Source of the DNA: Hanleya hanleyi
Taxonomy: Eukaryota; Mollusca; Polyplacophora; Lepidopleurida; Hanleyidae
Length of the DNA: 64,000 bases
Direction: 5' to 3'
Assembly: GCA_036873755.1 (NCBI GenBank)
Contig: JAVTVY010036975.1
Span: 62,001-126,000 of the forward strand
Shown here: piece after piece, positions 22,984 to 33,229 of the stretch
How positions within the stretch are numbered: position 1 is the first letter of the stretch
Layout of the letters: each line of letters begins with the position of its first letter
Program-made: the position numbers and the translations under genes
Notes under the pieces: generated by a model
What the model was told of the DNA's origin: nothing
The model's input: the letters and a program-made list of their open reading frames with translations, nothing else
The model's database searches: none

Positions 22984-25148
22984 TCATTTCAAATTCTTTG
23001 CAGCGTTGTTAAGTTTCTCTCGCATGAAGAACTTTATCTCCGACAATGTCTTCTGGTGGAATTGTTGCTGCACTGAATCTGAAAAAGAAAGAAATATATA
23101 CTATAGATAAACTGCAGATATTATACCCCAAGCTGTAAACTGACCAACATAGAATTACATCTTTTAAAGGGAGGTAACTCAATTCTATGATGCGTGTCAA
23201 GTAACATAATACAGCGTATAAATAAAGTGGTACCACTGACTGAATAATCAACACAAGAGAATGTTCCTTATCATTTTAAGATGGCCACATCAACCAGGTC
23301 TACATCTTTCAAAGGGAGGTAACTCAAGTCTATGATATTTGTGAAGTAAAATAATACAGCTTATTATTAAAGTGGTAACATTGACTGAATAGTCAACAAT
23401 AGAGATGGTTCAATATAATTGATGGGGACATAACCAGGTCTACAAAGATGGGAGCAGAGTAATAAACGCATAATGATTCTGAGGAAAAATTGTGCGACGG
23501 GGTGCAACTCTTTCCAGGTTGCCATGAGTTCAAGTGTAGTAAAAATGGACCCTATGCATATTACCAGTCTATGGAAATGGCCCCTACAAGGAACTGACAT
23601 CAACTGAGAGAAGCTGATGTGCATATAGGCTTTATTCAGGTTGATTTTTTTATTGCCACCAATTAATTTTCACAAAAAAGTGTCTGTTATACTTACTTGC
23701 AATCTCCCGGACATGACTGGGATCCATGCCTGGCTTTGCTTGAAGGCCCCCGGCTCGCTTCCCCCCGCCAACAGAATGCATGGATAGAAACTCGTCACGA
23801 TACAGAGCTTGAAGGAGGGTGTTCATCATCTTCCTCGAGTCTTAAAATTCCAGAAGATATGGAAAACTGAAATGGCAAAATTTGATGCAATGGATTAGTC
23901 CCATCAATGCCTTTTATTTCAATTCAATTCTATGAAAATAATCTGTATGTATTTGATATGCACAGGGAAAACAATATCATATGTGATTCAATTTGCAAGT
24001 AACAAATAGCCGAGAATGGTCATGCTTATCAGTGTTGTGTGAAAAGAGAAGTGAAAATACAAAAAAAACTGAAAAGACAAGATATGATGTAATACGACAT
24101 TACGTTAGTCCCATGAATGAGACTTTTTAGGAAAATAAGTTGCAGATTTTATGTTGTATGCATAAGAAAACATTATCGCATCTCATTCAATGTTTAAGTA
24201 ACAAATAGCAGACAATATTCATGCTTATCAATGTTATGAAGCTTACATTTCCAAAATGTGAAAACAGCTTACCAAAGATTCTTCACCTGCCCCCGATGTG
24301 TCTTCCGTGGTCACCCATTCCATTCCATCTCTGGAAACATCGACAACGACTGGGCTGGTGTCAGATGTTGTCGGGGAGGATGGTCTCACTGTGACACAGT
24401 GGTCGTCTTGGTGGTGGATCGTTGACTCACTGGGGCTTACAGTAGCGAGATGCTGGGTTGGCAGACTGGTTCGTTGTTGGGGCTGAAGTAAATCGGATAA
24501 CTTTTCCACCAAGGATGGAAGACCTGAAAAGAGAAATATTCATGGTTTTATAATTTATATGCCATATGGGTACATTCCAAACTTAAAATCAATTAAGAGT
24601 TCAAACCAAGGCATAATGAGGTAAATATGCTGGATTCTATACCCCGGTTGCTATGGTTCACATAATTTATAGAGCCCGCCTGTTTACTAACTACGATACG
24701 AGTGAGTTCAAATCAACGTCGCACCAGTTATATTTCAGCAACACGGCGACGACAACCCCTTTCACAATATTGATAATTTCTTAACTTTGCTAAATATAAC
24801 GAGCTTACTATTTATGAAATTTGTTACTATAGAGAGCTTGCTATTCCCCAATTTAGTCGGGTCTTACGACAAGCATACTGGAACTGAGGCCCTATTCCTT
24901 TTAACGACACCCAGCAGCCCCACGGGGCTAACTACGATACAAATTTTACTTAAGGAGAATTACTTGGTAAGACTTTCGATTAATTCCTCCAAATTCAACT
25001 AACCGGCAAGGGAAGAAACTGTAGCCACTAAGGATTCATTCGTTGCCCTGAGGGCCTTTTTTGTTTCCTGGAGGTCTGCGACTGCCCGCTGTAGATCAGC
25101 TACTTCTTTCCGCAATTCTGCTACCTCTGACTGTGATTGCGATGTCAC
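22984..25148 (-). CDS. Coiled-coil BEN-domain protein
   Basis: Exons 25148-25004, 24523-24287 (or to 24273), 23840-23697 and 23078-22984 (TGA). Exon one is a clean coiled coil (SEVAELRKEVADLQRAVADL). Exon two is Ser/Thr/Pro-rich and low in order. The last two encode a BEN-like domain: LLQALYRDEFLSMHSVGGG, then KPGMDPSHVREIA, then a helix ending IKFFMREKLNNAAKNLK. BEN domains bind DNA or chromatin proteins, often in nuclear factors with coiled coils. The phases work throughout if exon two uses the weaker donor GTGAAG at 24286. The stronger GTAAGC at 24272 would put the next exon out of frame. The start is uncertain; see the candidate 5' exon. A poly(A) signal ATTAAA lies at 22864-22859. Confidence 0.65.
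23158..23410. repeat. Two-unit direct repeat in the last BEN-gene intron
   Basis: Units at 23158 and 23302 share AAAGGGAGGTAACTCAA, ATAATACAG, TAAAGTGGTA and TGACTGAATA. AAAGGGAGGTAACTC is a motif I associate with molluscan genomes. Confidence 0.6.
23885..24245. repeat. Two-unit direct repeat in a BEN-gene intron
   Basis: Two diverged units of about 180 bases share TTAGTCCCAT, AAGTAACAAATAGC and CATGCTTATCA. It marks a tandem duplication within the intron. Confidence 0.55.
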
Positions 25149-25762
25149 CTGTTCGTGAAAAGGACAATTTGTATATACAATTTACAATAATACAAAATAC
25201 ATATTTTGATTCAAATTACTGTTTCAGTACTGTACATGTAGAAATTAACGTTTCACAATATTACAATTATTAACATGTACAGTATGTCACTGAAGGTTTT
25301 GGAAATGGCTCTATTATTCATGTAGTCAAGTACCTGGCCTGTTATCTAATAAAAAAAAACAAATATTTGTGACATCAATTCTCTCTGTTCATGTCTTTTT
25401 ACCAATGTTATGCATGCTGGTTTTCTCCTTATAAAATGGTGCAACCACTATATCATTATTTTCAAAACTTGATAATTATTATTCTTCAAGTTTCAGTCAA
25501 ACAATTAGTCAAACAATCAAGAGATACAAAATGTTTTTACTAACATATAATTTTCATTTTTTAGAAGTTGTCGATATCATAGAACCAATTATAATCTCTA
25601 TGTTTGCACATTTTTGGTGTTTAAGATACATGTTTCGCAATCAAGTTTCATTTATAAACACAACCTTTGCCAATGCTGGCTTTGTGCACAATAAAAAAAT
25701 GTTGACTCAGCAAGTTTTTGTATCATAAAACAATTACATAGACAGACAAAATAAATACTCAC

Positions 25763-25871
25763 TGATAAATCTCAAAACTCGGGCTGCAACTTTCTGGACT
25801 TTGTCATTCTTCATTGGCCAGTTGACTTGACAATGACACACAGTGTCAATGCCCCAGGTATCGTTGTTCAT
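25763..25871 (-). CDS. Possible 5' exon of the BEN-domain gene
   Basis: Opens at an ATG (25871) and runs 36 codons plus one base to donor GTGAGT. The product includes WGIDTVCHCQVNWPMKND and KVQKVAARVLRFI. It ends in phase 1, while the next exon at 25148 needs phase 0, so either a small exon between them is missing or this exon belongs to another transcript. The frame is also open upstream of the ATG back to a stop near 25930. Confidence 0.35.
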
Positions 25872-26879
25872 ATCATTGTTGTTGTTGCTGCATTTCCATA
25901 ATCCGCCACCCCGGTCCGCTCGACGAGTAACACCATGAACACAACATCATATTCATTGTTGAGCTACTCAGTTTAGTCGATCAAACGATCAACTTTGCTT
26001 GACCACACAGTAGGCCAGCTGGGTTACAGTGAAGAGTCAAAACAACGCGAATTTTCTCACACAAACCATGAAACAACAGTACACAACTGCTCGACATTTT
26101 AGCCTCGTTTCCGTCACGATGAGCGCGCCATCTATCGGCCAAATAAGAAAGACAACTCTTCTTTATAATTTACGGCCTGGCGGTGATTTATCAGAGCGAG
26201 TATTGCCATATGTATGAATATATCGGTTATTTAATAGATTGTTGTTTTATTTTTGATTGAAACTATATAATTCATCACATTATGAGCTGTATACGATCGG
26301 CATATATAGCATTCATCTGAATGCATGATTACTAACCAAACAAAAAGTCCTTTTTCAGCCGTAAGAAAAGGCAAGTTATGATCTTTACAATGACAGTCTC
26401 CAAGCAGAGGTGTAAATGGTGTATTTTATTAAAGTGCCTATATGTGGTTCTGAAACGGAGAATATAACAAAGACTTACGAACGTCGTATGCATGCTCACG
26501 ACGTGCCTTGCATTGTTGATGCGCCCATTTGAAACAGCAAGCAAATTTGATGGCAGTGGCACCATGTTGTTTTATCCACGATTAAGTCGGATGTACCGGT
26601 ACATATGAAGTATCTTCATGGCTTATCGAACGGTGTCATTGTCTGCTAGCGCGAGCTAGTGTGATTAAGGTGTGAACTCAACAGGACGTTTTTACAGTCA
26701 ATGTATGGTAGAAAAAAAACCTACGTTTTATCAGTGGTTTTACTGTGTGGATATATGGATATGTGAGCCATTATTTGTAATGGAATATGTATGTAAACCT
26801 ATAGTTTGGCAATTTTGTGTGATATACACGGGTTGCCAATGTTTACAATCGGGTTCCACTTCCGGTGTTGCGCGCGAAA

Positions 26880-28745
26880 CTTGCTGGCAGAAAGCGCTTG
26901 GTATGAAGGGAGACAACTCGATTAACATGCAAATTAATAGGCAATGGCCTAAGATGGCTCACATTTATAGTCGTGATTTAGCGTTATATATCGGAGGAAA
27001 TTTATGGATGCGATACATTAGACACAGAACTTATATTCATGCATTGCATTAAAAAACATTCTTATGACATATGATCAGTGAATTGATATTCTAGCAATCT
27101 TTAAACCCAGGCCTACAGGGTAGTGGGCACCGCCTATTCCGCGAAAATATGACGGGGGGGATACGCCGGAGATGGTAACCAACAGTTAATAACTCTGCCT
27201 GTATCTCTTCGATATTTGATTCTGTTTACTTGTTATTAAACCTGTACAGATACCCGTTTCAGAAATATATCTTTTACTACACATTACTTTCACCTCACGA
27301 CGAGAAGTTTAACGTAAAAAATGCATGGTGTCGATTCGACGGGAATTTTTCGCGATACACCGACACAAAATGTTTTAATAACTTTCATTGAAAACGCATC
27401 CATAAAATACAAATCTAAATAGCAGTTTTCATTTCGAGTATCATAGGATCATGAAAATATAAACGTTTTTGTATATTCTTCGTTCTTCATGTAATGTTTA
27501 CAAGAATAGTTAGATTGTATTCGCCGCGTATTTTCCGCGATATACCTATACCAGGTTTCAATACCGGTAACTTACTATGAAAACGCATCTATAAAATAAA
27601 AATCTGTTTATTTTTCATCTCGAGTATTATAGGATCATGAAAATATAAATATTATTGCTGTATCTGTTTTCTTGTAATATTTATCGGAAAAGATGGTGTC
27701 AATTCGCCAGGAATTTTCCGCGATACCGACACTTGGTATTGATAACTTTACTTGAAAAGGCTCCCGTAAAATATAAATCTAAATGCATAAATTTCTTGTC
27801 TAGTATTATAGGATCATGAAATAAAATATCATTTCTGCTTCTTTAGCAGTTTCCTTGTAATATTAATGGGGAAAGATGGTGCCGATGTGACGCGATTTTT
27901 TCGCGATATTCCAGACAGTATATAGTTTTGATAACTTTCCTTTGCAAACGCATCCATAGAAAGAAAACCTAAATACATATTTTCATCTCAGTATTACGGG
28001 ATCATGAAAATATGAATGCCATGAATTATTTTCATAAATAATATCATTATCTTCAGCTATTTCTTGCGATGTTTACTTGTACACGCATAACACGATTTGC
28101 CGAGATTTTAAACCAAATTCGCCAAGACAGGCTTCCAAAAAAAAGCTTAGGTTGGGACCAATAGATATCCGGAGGCTAAAATGACACCTAAGACCTTAAT
28201 CCAAACGATATTTGATGTAAGTCACAGCTTATAAAAAGCGGCATTGCAACACTAGATTGCTTTCGATCAAAGTGGAAAATGAACAGAAAATGACAATTTG
28301 GTCAGAACGGATACGAAAGTATTGTGTTTTGTAAAAACAATGGTACCGTACCATTAGTACAAATTTTATTTCTAAATATATAGTCGCATTACCTTAGCCC
28401 CATAAAGAAGATAAGGCATCTTATAATGATGAAGTTCAAATTCAAACTTCCGTAGGACATGAAATATGAAAATTAAATCACCCGGTAGCTCAATTTAACG
28501 GCAATGTAACGTACCGGGGTATGCCGTACTGAAGGCCTCAGTTTATCCACTGCTAAAATGTTCATTTGCTTAGTATTTGTCATGAAAATATTTTATATAC
28601 AAAAACGAATTTAAGTTTTGTGACGAATGAATCATATCCATAAATTTCGTTTCAAGATACGACGCTAAACCACGACTATAAATGATAACCGTTTGGGGCG
28701 ACTGCCTATAAATCTGCATGTTAATCGAGTTGTCTCCCTTGAAAC
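26880..28745. mobile_element. Element with inverted flanks around the 185-bp array
   Basis: The left flank (GGGAGACAACTCGATTAACA at 26909, ATTTATAGTCGTGATTTAGC, AAATTTATGGATGCGATACA) is matched in reverse at 28.57-28.74 kb (GGGAGACAACTCGATTAACA, ATTTATAGTCGTGGTTTAGC, AAATTTATGGATATGATTCA). The structure of inverted arms of about 170 bases around a four-unit tandem core suggests a non-autonomous transposon. Open frames at 26672-27052 and 28570-28956 overlap the arms and are not genes. Confidence 0.6.
27323..28062. repeat. Tandem array, about 185-bp units, four copies
   Basis: Units start near 27323, 27511, 27691 and 27876 with GGAATTTTTCGCGATA-type text. Each contains AACTTTCATTGAAAACGCAT and TATAGGATCATGAAAATA. 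The array lies between the inverted flanks at 26.88-27.06 and 28.57-28.74 kb. Confidence 0.8.
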
Positions 28746-28974
28746 TTTCAATGTTTTGCCCGGGAGTAGAGGCGCGCAGTCTGTTTACAATCAGCGATGA
28801 CGTCACAGGATAGCATGCTATTTCGAAAGTAATAATTATGAAATAAAACTTTATTATTGTAAGAAACTCTTGTTTTCTACAAAGATCAACTTTTAGGGAA
28901 CATTTCATAGAAACACAAATTGTCTCAGAAAAGTGTATGGTACATACATGTGACACTAAATTGCTGGGTATTGT

Positions 28975-29605
28975 GAACCTGAATTACCACGGTTCGTCTG
29001 ATGTTTGATTTACTATTATGATTTGTTACCACGGATTTGAACAATGAAGTTTCACAGTCTACCATTGAACATCATAGTTGACCACGGTTCGTTGTATGGT
29101 AAAGCATGGTAAAATTGACCATACATTTTATTACCATATTTATTACCGTATGGATTCACGATACATTATCATGGATTTTCATTGTTCAGCCTGGAATACC
29201 ATGGTTCACCACGGTTCGTTGTATGGTAAACCACGGTAAACTTTACCATACAATCTTTTACCACGGATTCACCATAAATTACCATGGATGTTCATGGTTC
29301 AGCCTGGAATACCGAGGTTCAACACGGTTCGTTGTATGGTAAAGCAAGGTAAACTTTACCATACAATCTTTTACCATGGATTCACCATAAATTACCACGG
29401 ATGTATGGATTCACCATAAATTACCACGGATGTTCATGGTTCAGCCTGGAATACCGTGGTTCACCACGGTTCGTTGTATGGTAAACCACGGTAAACTTTA
29501 CCATACAATATTTTACCTCGGATTTACCATACATTACCATACAGAACCGTGGTTTACCATGCATTACCATACTTTACCCTATGGTAATGTATGGTAAACC
29601 ACGGT
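28975..29605. repeat. Array of TACCACGGTTCGTTGTATGG units, relative of the 21.9-kb array
   Basis: Direct and inverted copies of ATGGTAAACCACGGTAAA, ACCACGGTTCGTTGTATGG and TTCACCATAAATTACCACGG with a period of about 115 bases. It ends in a clean inverted repeat around 29540-29610 (ACCGTGGTTTACCAT and ATGGTAAACCACGGT). As at 21.9 kb, it directly adjoins a block of about 115-base units with GCGCATGCGCA-like motifs. Confidence 0.65.
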
Positions 29606-29619
29606 TTTTTTTTATAAGG

Positions 29620-29870
29620 GTATGGATGCGCATAAGCAACCACAAGTAAAACGTTCTGCTGAGAAGGAGAAGAGCGAGAGACACTGAGGTCTCACTCAAG
29701 GAGACTCCTGAACCCAGGCATGCGCCACAGGCTGTAGTGTGTAGGGGATGATGGGTGCTCATGCGCAACAGAAAGTGGTACGAGACGGGTAAGAGACATG
29801 GGGGCTTCACCCAATGAGTCTCCTGGACCAAGGCATGCATCATTCAGTGATACGTGAATGAGAGAGCGAG
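29620..29870 (+). repeat. Two copies of the 21.4-kb type 115-bp unit
   Basis: Matches the 21.4-kb units: GGATGCGCATAAGCAACCAC, GAGAGACACTGAGGTCTCAC and ACCCAGGCATGCGCCAC. A diverged reverse copy lies at 32290-32480. Confidence 0.6.
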
Positions 29871-30043
29871 GGCTTGTGGTACTAGTGAGTCAGATGTGTG
29901 CAAGTAAGGGCGTGATATGTGAGTGAGTTGGAGGCGTGTTCAACGCCCGTCGCAATGCAGTGATGCCTCCCCCCCCCCTACGCATACATCTATACTTATT
30001 GTTTTGAGTATGGGTGTAGCGTACGAGCGTGCAAGTTCTATGG

Positions 30044-30456
30044 CCTTATGTTTCGTAACTTAGGTCAAATTCCGCTTTACGGGGGCAAGGGTCTGCACGA
30101 AATAATGTATTTCAAGATCCTCATGGCGTTCATATGAACAGCCATATACAAAGCGTGACTGAGATACATCGTACTCTAGATAACAACTTTACAACGAAAC
30201 TAATAAGGATTAAGAATAATGATCAGCGATATGGATTGGATATTTTGAAACATCGTGATATCTTGCCGGCAACATTGAAAACTGTTGACCGCTTCTCTCT
30301 TGCAGAAAACTAGCCTATTTTTATGTATACTATGAATTTATTATTATTATTTTCTTTTAATTTGGTGCTAATGCGTTTATTTCAATTGGGTCTTTGTATT
30401 ATGGACGCGGATATTCTTTGATGGACGAATTACAAGCCTCTGGTCCGTCATTGGCT
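30044..30456 (+). mobile_element. 5'-truncated copy of the 55-kb retroelement 3' region
   Basis: Begins ATGTTTCGTAACTTAGGTCA and runs through AGCGTGACTGAGATACATC, GAAAACTGTTGACCGCTTCT and GGACGCGGATATTCTTTGAT. Its last part differs from other copies: after ATGGACGA the terminal block appears inverted (ATTACAAGCCTCTGGTCCGT). Confidence 0.65.
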
Positions 30457-30683
30457 AAAGGCTAAGTATTGAACGAAAGACGATATATTACATGCATATT
30501 CTTCTTGGGCCGCATCCTATCATAATGTCAGGGAAACGTTCGTCCGCATTAAAGGCATCGATAAGCCATTCTGGCAGTTAGAAGTCGACAGTGCACGTCT
30601 TCCAGATAGGGCTGCTTTTTATAGACGCCATTTATCCAGTCGGAAACCGATTTGTCAGCTATATGGAATAAAATAGTTTTGGC

Positions 30684-31055
30684 CTAGTTAACTTTTACTT
30701 GAGAGGGCACTGAACAATTCGCCGTGGTTTCCCAAGAAAGAGGCCATGAGGCATTTATTTTGTCTTTTATTTTGTAATAACTGCAACATCTTCTTTCAGC
30801 TACAACACCTGAAACCAGTAGTTCAGCCACCTCGATTTGCGATCTGTTCGCTGTCTTCAAAGTATATATTACACCTTTGTAGATGTGTATAAACGCAGGT
30901 CTTGGGCACTGAACAGTCTCCAATTTCGTCTCGCTGATAAAGACAGTTTCATTTGTTTTTGTCATGAGGTGAATACGTGTGATAAAACTGAAGGTATAGT
31001 CAGAGATGATTTTTTGGGTTGCTGGTGACTTTATTAAGAATAACTGGTGTTCCAC
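30684..31055 (-). repeat. Dispersed coding-like repeat, copy 2
   Basis: A 123-codon frame holding TNETVFISETKLETVQCPRP and VAELLVSGVVAERRCCSYY. The second part recurs as degraded DNA at 21.28-21.33 kb and 32.19-32.27 kb (CTTCCAGCTACACCAGCTGA and similar). It may be a relic of an exon carried within a repeat. Confidence 0.45.
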
Positions 31056-31148
31056 ACATGGAAAATCATTATCTCACTCATTGCATGAGAGGAAAGAATG
31101 ATGCCGCGAGAACTCCGCCCACCAGCAAGGAAAGAAAATTCTGTATGA

Positions 31149-32101
31149 GAGATTGGGGTACAGTGGGACATGGGGTACAGTGGGACAAGCCCTCTAGCTC
31201 CTTGGTTAAATACAGGGAGCACATTACAATATTATCAGCAGAAAGCTACCACCCCCATACAACACCTATATTGATTACATATAAAACTACCATTGGTAAA
31301 AAATTACGAGCAAAAAAAACTGTTTTTGAGCAGTCCAAGTAAATTTTGAGGACTAAGATATTTTCTTATACCAAGTTTTCAACAGTTCTTCATTGCTGTT
31401 TTGTTACTACAGAGAAAGGATGGACAAAGGGACAATTTAAATGATATCGATTTATTATCGCAGATGTATGTATTAGGTTTTTTTCGTAAAATTGAAAATA
31501 TCATGCATCTGGGGCGGACTGGGACACTTTTGCTGGGGCAAACTGGGACAATAGTAATCAAATGGTGAAATTTACTTTGACCTTAAAATGGTATCAACAT
31601 GCATTATTTTGTTTCCTAGATTATATTAATTGCTAACCCTATCAGATTTGATGAGTTTTACTAACGCTTTCAAAGTCAATTGCTTTCGTTGGAATGACAA
31701 TCATACAAAATATTTTTTTCCCTCAAATTTGGCCCCTGGGAAATATCTTACGTGAAGCAGGGATCTGAAATAGCAAATAACTTAACCATCGCTGTTGAAT
31801 CTTCTAAACTGCTATGAAACCTATTAGGATATACTTGATATAACATGTATTTTGATTATTGTCCTATCGTACCCCAATGGGTGTCCCAGTGTACCCCACA
31901 GTGGGGCAAACTGGGACACATTTTTTTTACGTTTTTAAAAATGAATTCTGGAGAAAAGTATAACAGATATTTCATAATTTTTTGCATGACTATGTCATAC
32001 AAAATATAAGTTATAGCGAAAGTATAGAAGGCGACACTACATGACAATAATAACAGAGATTTTTGCAAAAAGGTGGAAATGTCCCAGTGTACCCCAATCT
32101 C
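31149..32101. mobile_element. Non-autonomous TIR element built on GTACANTGGGACA motifs
   Basis: Left end 31149-31170 and right end 32080-32101 are inverted copies over 22 bases with one mismatch (core GATTGGGGTACAGTGGGACA). The motif recurs at 31174, 31512, 31540 and 31866-31918. There is no transposase frame. This GGGGTACA-TGGGACA repeat type is widespread in animals. I do not assign a superfamily. Confidence 0.65.
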
Positions 32102-32289
32102 CCCTATGTAAAAAATGGAAAGTGGATCCGGCACAACTGAAGTACATCCTGAAACAAACTATGGATATTTCTAACTATTCTGTTTTACTTTTTATAACAA
32201 CATTTTTATAATTAACTCTTCTTCCAGCTACACCAGCTGAAAACGGCTAATTCAGCCAACCTAAATGTGTAACTGCTCAGTGCCCACTT

Positions 32290-32480
32290 CGTTCTGGGTC
32301 AGGCACTCCACGCCCGGTTGCGCGTGCGCACTTATAATCCCCTGCCTATTATTACGTATTGCCCATGCCTGAATACATGAATCTCGTTGGGTGAAACTTC
32401 GATGTACTTCATCTCTCTCGTTTTCGGTGAAGAATTCTACATGTACTTCCGGTTGCTCATGCGTTCTCTACACGCAATAC
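32290..32480 (-). repeat. Reverse copy of the 115-bp unit next to copy 3 of the dispersed repeat
   Basis: The reverse complement contains CATCGAAGTTTCACCCAACG and GTGCGCACGCGCAACC, as in the 21.4- and 29.6-kb blocks. The TACACCAGCTGAAAACGGCT block at 32230-32270 just before it is the third copy of the cassette seen near 21.3 and 30.8 kb. Confidence 0.5.
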
Positions 32481-32808
32481 CATATGACGATGGAATCCCA
32501 TCTTTCTCGACCCTCTTATTATTGGTAGATTGTTCCACTATCAGTTACGCATTAGTAATCCATCCATGAGAACCCGATCGCGAGAATTCCAGACCAGCTG
32601 ATGACATTGACCTGCAGAGGTTCATTATATACTATAATATGGAATGTGAAAAAACTTTAAGTAGGCCAGAGCTACAGCATATTTTATGATAGGCCAACTT
32701 TAAATTTGATCTGTTACATATCATGTGATATGAAATGATATATTTATTGTACCAGATACCTCATGGAGGTAGTATACAAAATACAAGCACACCATTACCA
32801 CAAACAAC

Positions 32809-33225
32809 ATGAGCGGACTGAAGGCTGTTCTTGCTCACATTAAAATAATGTTATTCCTATTACTATGTATCTCTGGGGCCCCTCCAATGTTCACCATTAA
32901 CGTCCAAGGTCCACATACCCCTCCAATGTTCATCATTAACGTCCAAGGTCCACATACCCCTCCAATGTTCACCATTAACGTCCAAGGTCCACATACCCCT
33001 CCAATGTTCACCATTAAAGTCCAAGGTCCACATACCCCTCCAATGTTCACCATTAACGTCCAAGGTCCACATACCCCTCCAATGTTCACCATTAACGTCC
33101 AAGGTCCACATACCCCTCCAATGTTCACCATTAACGTCCAAGGTCCACATACCCCTCCAATGTTCACCATTAACGTCCAAGGTCCACATACTCGCGTTCA
33201 ATGGACATTGCTCTATAAATTGTAG
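32809..33225 (+). repeat. 39-bp tandem array (8 units) in a possible secreted repeat protein frame
   Basis: Eight near-identical 39-base units from 32878 to 33190 encode PPMFTINVQGPHT in one frame. The frame opens at ATG 32809 with a signal-like start (MSGLKAVLAHIKIMLFLLLC) and closes after TRVQWTLLYKL at TAG 33223. Because 39 is a multiple of three, several frames on both strands stay open, so openness alone proves nothing. The units differ by only one or two bases (AAAGTC for AACGTC, ATCATT for ACCATT), which points to recent expansion. Confidence 0.5.
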
Positions 33226-33229
33226 GCGC

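Noticed and set aside
26672..27052. 126-codon plus-strand frame
   Set aside because: Its second half is the inverted arm repeated at 28.6-28.7 kb, so the frame is transposon flank.
32835..33201. Minus-strand frames of 111-112 codons over the 39-bp array
   Set aside because: Pure repeat translation. Only the plus frame has a signal-like start, and even that is uncertain.
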